Shown here piece by piece: positions 44,966 through 47,139 of a DNA stretch of 47,139 bases. The notes beneath the pieces are model-generated. The model made no database searches and was not told the DNA's origin. It was given only the letters and a program-made list of their open reading frames with translations. This DNA is from Gammaproteobacteria bacterium 54_18_T64. GTDB lineage: Bacteria > Pseudomonadota > Gammaproteobacteria > Pseudomonadales > Porticoccaceae. Each line of letters begins with the position of its first letter. Positions within the stretch are counted from its first letter, which is position 1. The position numbers were made by a program, and so were the translations under genes. The stretch lies in the NCBI GenBank assembly GCA_002162825.1, contig MAAU01000085.1, positions 1-47,139 on the forward strand. Direction: 5' to 3'.

Positions 44966-46786
44966 ATGAGCACCAATGCCTCCACCGAAGAGTTTGACCC
45001 CGACGCCCTACGCCAAAAATATAGCGCGGAGAGAGAGAAGCGACTGCGCAGCGACGGCAATGCCCAATATCAGGAAATAAAGGGCGATTTCTCCTATTTT
45101 CTCGACGACCCCTACGTTGAAACAGCCATCGAGCGCGCAGCCCTGGAAGACGAAGTAGAGGTAGCCATCATCGGCGGCGGGCTTGGCGGTCTGCTGGCGG
45201 GCGCACGCATGCGTGAGGCTGGTATCGAAGATATTCGCATGATTGAAAAGGGTGCGGATTTTGGCGGCACCTGGTATTGGAATCGCTACCCCGGTGCCGC
45301 CTGTGATATTGAGGCCTACACCTACCTGCCCTTATTGGAAGAACTCAACTTCATGCCGCCACGCAAGTACTGCGATGCACCCGAGATATTGGCGCACAGC
45401 AGAAGAATTGCCGAACACTACCGTCTCTATGACAACGCCTGCCTGCAAACAGAAGTGACCAACATGGTCTGGGACGAAGGCAGCAGGCGCTGGACCATTC
45501 ACACCGACCGCAATGATAAAATAAGAGCGCGCTTCGTGATCATGGTCAACGGGCCATTAAATCGTCCCAAACTTCCCGGCATCAAAGGTATCAGCGACTT
45601 CAAGGGCCATACCTTCCATACCAGTCGCTGGGACTACAACTACACCGGCGGCAATGCTCGTGGCAATCTCAGCGGCCTAAAAGGCAAAAAGGTCGGCATT
45701 ATCGGCACCGGCGCAACAGCCGTGCAGTGTGTCTCCTTCCTCGGTGAGAGTGCCGAGCAACTGTATGTTTTCCAACGCACACCATCCGGTGTCGACCCCA
45801 GAAACGATCACGACACCGATATGGAATGGGCAGCCAGTTTAGAGCCCGGTTGGCAAAAACAACGACAAAAGGACTTTACCGCCATCTTGACCGGGCGCGG
45901 AGGACGCCGCGGTGAGATCGACCAGCTCGATCAGTTCGATGACGCATGGGTCGAAATGGGCAAAATTTATCGCCGCCGCATGCGCGAAGCCGGCAGGGAA
46001 GTGCCAAAGGAGGAAGTGGCAAAAGTCTATGAATTGGCCAACTTCGAGAAAATGGAAAACATTCGCAATCGCGTCGATGACATTGTTAAAGACCAGGCAG
46101 TCGCCGAAGCCCTAAAACCCTATTACGCCTTTATGTGCAAGCGGCCCTGTCTGGACGATCGCTACCTGCCCACTTTTAATCGCGACAATGTCGAGCTGGT
46201 CGACACCAAGGGCCTGGGGGTCGATGCCATTACCGAAACTGGCGTCATTGTCGACGGTAAAGAATACGACGTCGACTGCCTGATTTTTGCCACCGGCTTT
46301 GAAGTGGGGACCGACTATACACGCCGCAGCGGCTACAACCTGATTGGCGTCGACGGCCTTAGTCTCGAAGAGAAATGGAGCAAGGGTATGATTACCTACC
46401 ACGGCATCCACAGTCACGACTTCCCCAATTGCTTCCTGATTGGCAACGGCCAGGCCTCTTTTACCGCCAATTACCCCGATGGACTGGACGAGGGCGCCAA
46501 ACACCTCGCCTACCTGGTGAAGCACTTTGCAGATAACGACATCACCCGGGTCGATACCACCGAGGAAGCCGAAACGGCATGGTCGGCCGAGGTGGTCGGC
46601 ACCAAAGCCCGCGGGCCTCAGGGTGGCTCGGGCTGTACACCTGGCTACTACAACCTCGAAGGGCAACACGACCCAAGAGCCAGGCAAAACCAACCCTATG
46701 GGGGCATGATGGGCGCCAATAAGTATTTCGAGAAACTGGAAGCCTTTCGTCAAGGTGACAAGATGCCTGGTTTGGTGACCTCCTAG
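44966..46786 (+). CDS. Flavin-containing (Baeyer-Villiger-type) monooxygenase
   Basis: This FAD- and NADPH-dependent oxygenase probably inserts oxygen next to a ketone. The 606-residue protein has an N-terminal extension of about 65 residues (DPDALRQKYSAEREKRLRSD...), the FAD Rossmann loop GGGLGG at 70-75, and the GGTWYWNRYPGAACDIEAYT block. The type I BVMO fingerprint FKGHTFHTSRWD is at 212-223 (F-x-G-x3-H-x3-W-[PD]), followed by the NADPH loop GTGATA at 247-252. Length and extension suit the BVMO groups that act on large cyclic ketones or steroids, but substrate cannot be read from sequence. The ATG is preceded by AGGAAA. It lies alone between the PepSY gene and the convergent rnpB. Confidence 0.9.
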   Translation: MSTNASTEEFDPDALRQKYSAEREKRLRSDGNAQYQEIKGDFSYFLDDPYVETAIERAALEDEVEVAIIGGGLGGLLAGARMREAGIEDIRMIEKGADFGGTWYWNRYPGAACDIEAYTYLPLLEELNFMPPRKYCDAPEILAHSRRIAEHYRLYDNACLQTEVTNMVWDEGSRRWTIHTDRNDKIRARFVIMVNGPLNRPKLPGIKGISDFKGHTFHTSRWDYNYTGGNARGNLSGLKGKKVGIIGTGATAVQCVSFLGESAEQLYVFQRTPSGVDPRNDHDTDMEWAASLEPGWQKQRQKDFTAILTGRGGRRGEIDQLDQFDDAWVEMGKIYRRRMREAGREVPKEEVAKVYELANFEKMENIRNRVDDIVKDQAVAEALKPYYAFMCKRPCLDDRYLPTFNRDNVELVDTKGLGVDAITETGVIVDGKEYDVDCLIFATGFEVGTDYTRRSGYNLIGVDGLSLEEKWSKGMITYHGIHSHDFPNCFLIGNGQASFTANYPDGLDEGAKHLAYLVKHFADNDITRVDTTEEAETAWSAEVVGTKARGPQGGSGCTPGYYNLEGQHDPRARQNQPYGGMMGANKYFEKLEAFRQGDKMPGLVTS

Positions 46787-46821
46787 ATTGGAGAATTTCC
46801 AAATTTAAAGACGTCCTAAAG

Positions 46822-46876
46822 AAAAAATAAAAAGCGGCCTGGCAGCCACCCTTTTAAAAAGGCGACTGTCAGGCCG
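46822..46876 (-). terminator. Intrinsic terminator on the rnpB side
   Basis: On the minus strand CGGCCTGACAGTCGCC (46876-46861) pairs with GGTGGCTGCCAGGCCG (46850-46835), with one mismatch and wobble pairs, extended by AT pairs in the loop. CTTTTTATTTTTTC follows. The T run is only on the minus-strand side, so it serves transcripts coming from rnpB; it lies about 160 bp past the mature 3' end. The monooxygenase gene gets no T run from it. Confidence 0.8.
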
Positions 46877-47033
46877 AAAGTATCCGTTCAAAGAAAAGAA
46901 GAACAAAGCCAAAACACTGCTAACTTAGTCTCTGCTCGTGTCAGACAAAAACCCTTCGCTGTGCTTGTAGTAGAGCCACGCCGTGATCACAACGTGGTTG
47001 CGCCTTGCCTAACATTGGCAAAGCGTATGAATT

Positions 47034-47139
47034 AGGTGGGAGCCGGCCTGTAAGCCGGGTTCTGTCGAGAACAGTCATTCCTCTGGGATGCACGTCGCCG
47101 TGCACCTCAAGCAACCTACCCGGATCCAGCGCGGGCCAC
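47034..47139 (-). ncRNA. rnpB: RNase P RNA (rnpB), 3' part
   Basis: This is the catalytic RNA that trims tRNA 5' leaders. The minus strand carries the conserved 3' region of type A RNase P RNA: CCGGGTAGGTTGCTTGAG, then AGAGGAATGACTGTTC, CGACAGAACCCGGCTTAC, and the end GGCCGGCTCCCACCT. The 5' part lies beyond the right edge. In Pseudomonas and relatives rnpB lies directly upstream of mraZ; here about 3.5 kb with two genes separates them. Confidence 0.95.

Overview
The window is a chromosomal segment of a Gram-negative gammaproteobacterium. It carries a complete dcw (division and cell wall) cluster, type IV pilus genes arranged as pilA / pilBCD-coaE-yacG, a murJ-ribF-ileS-lspA block, meso-DAP-type MurE, LpxC and MraZ. 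The gene order (pilBCD-coaE-yacG beside mutT-argJ-secA and the dcw cluster, with rnpB just beyond mraZ) resembles Pseudomonas and, better, the marine Cellvibrionales / Spongiibacteraceae-like lineages. That placement is inferred from protein resemblance and synteny; no search was run.

Layout. (1) 1-5752, minus strand: murJ, ribF, ileS and the start of lspA, which runs off the left edge. (2) 6031-9933, plus strand: hslV and hslU behind a sigma32-like promoter, then the ABC-F ATPase uup. (3) 10063-12803, plus strand: a small accessory catabolic group of a MaoC-type hydratase, an acyl-CoA dehydrogenase and a metallo-beta-lactamase-fold hydrolase broken by one in-frame TAA. (4) 12848-13852: a mobile patch with a REP-associated tyrosine transposase, tandem hairpin-forming repeats at both ends, and a 30-bp direct repeat in two near-identical copies plus a third degenerate one. 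(5) 13857-19473: the type IV pilin gene (minus), divergent from pilB, pilC, pilD, coaE and yacG (plus). The intergenic region holds a sigma54-like promoter, a perfect orphan terminator hairpin and an 18-bp palindrome. (6) 19480-19626: a 147-bp MITE-like element between the convergent yacG and mutT. (7) 19669-43511, minus strand: mraZ-rsmH-ftsL-ftsI-murE-murF-mraY-murD-ftsW-murG-murC-ddl-ftsQ-ftsA-ftsZ-lpxC-(M23 peptidase)-secA-argJ-mutT, mostly with ATGA/TGATG overlaps or very short gaps. A strong promoter and three MraZ boxes lie in front of it. (8) 43892-46786, plus strand: a PepSY membrane protein and a Baeyer-Villiger-type flavin monooxygenase. (9) 46822-47139, minus strand: the 3' part of rnpB (RNase P RNA) and its terminator.

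How the genes work together. The large minus-strand cluster makes UDP-MurNAc-pentapeptide (MurC-F, Ddl), lipid I and II (MraY, MurG), flips lipid II (MurJ, with FtsW as septal glycosyltransferase) and builds the septum (FtsZ, FtsA, FtsQ, FtsL, FtsI). LpxC commits to lipid A, and SecA with LspA serves protein export and lipoprotein maturation. The pil genes assemble and process type IV pilin. HslVU is the ATP-dependent heat-shock protease.

Most of the window is conserved core sequence, and I see no phage, CRISPR, toxin-antitoxin or defence locus and no clearly new multi-gene system. The best leads for novelty are small: the transposase with its repeats, the MITE, the pilA-pilB intergenic region with its orphan terminator, palindromes near mraZ, a folded element upstream of the monooxygenase, and an FtsI whose SxN motif reads SSQ.
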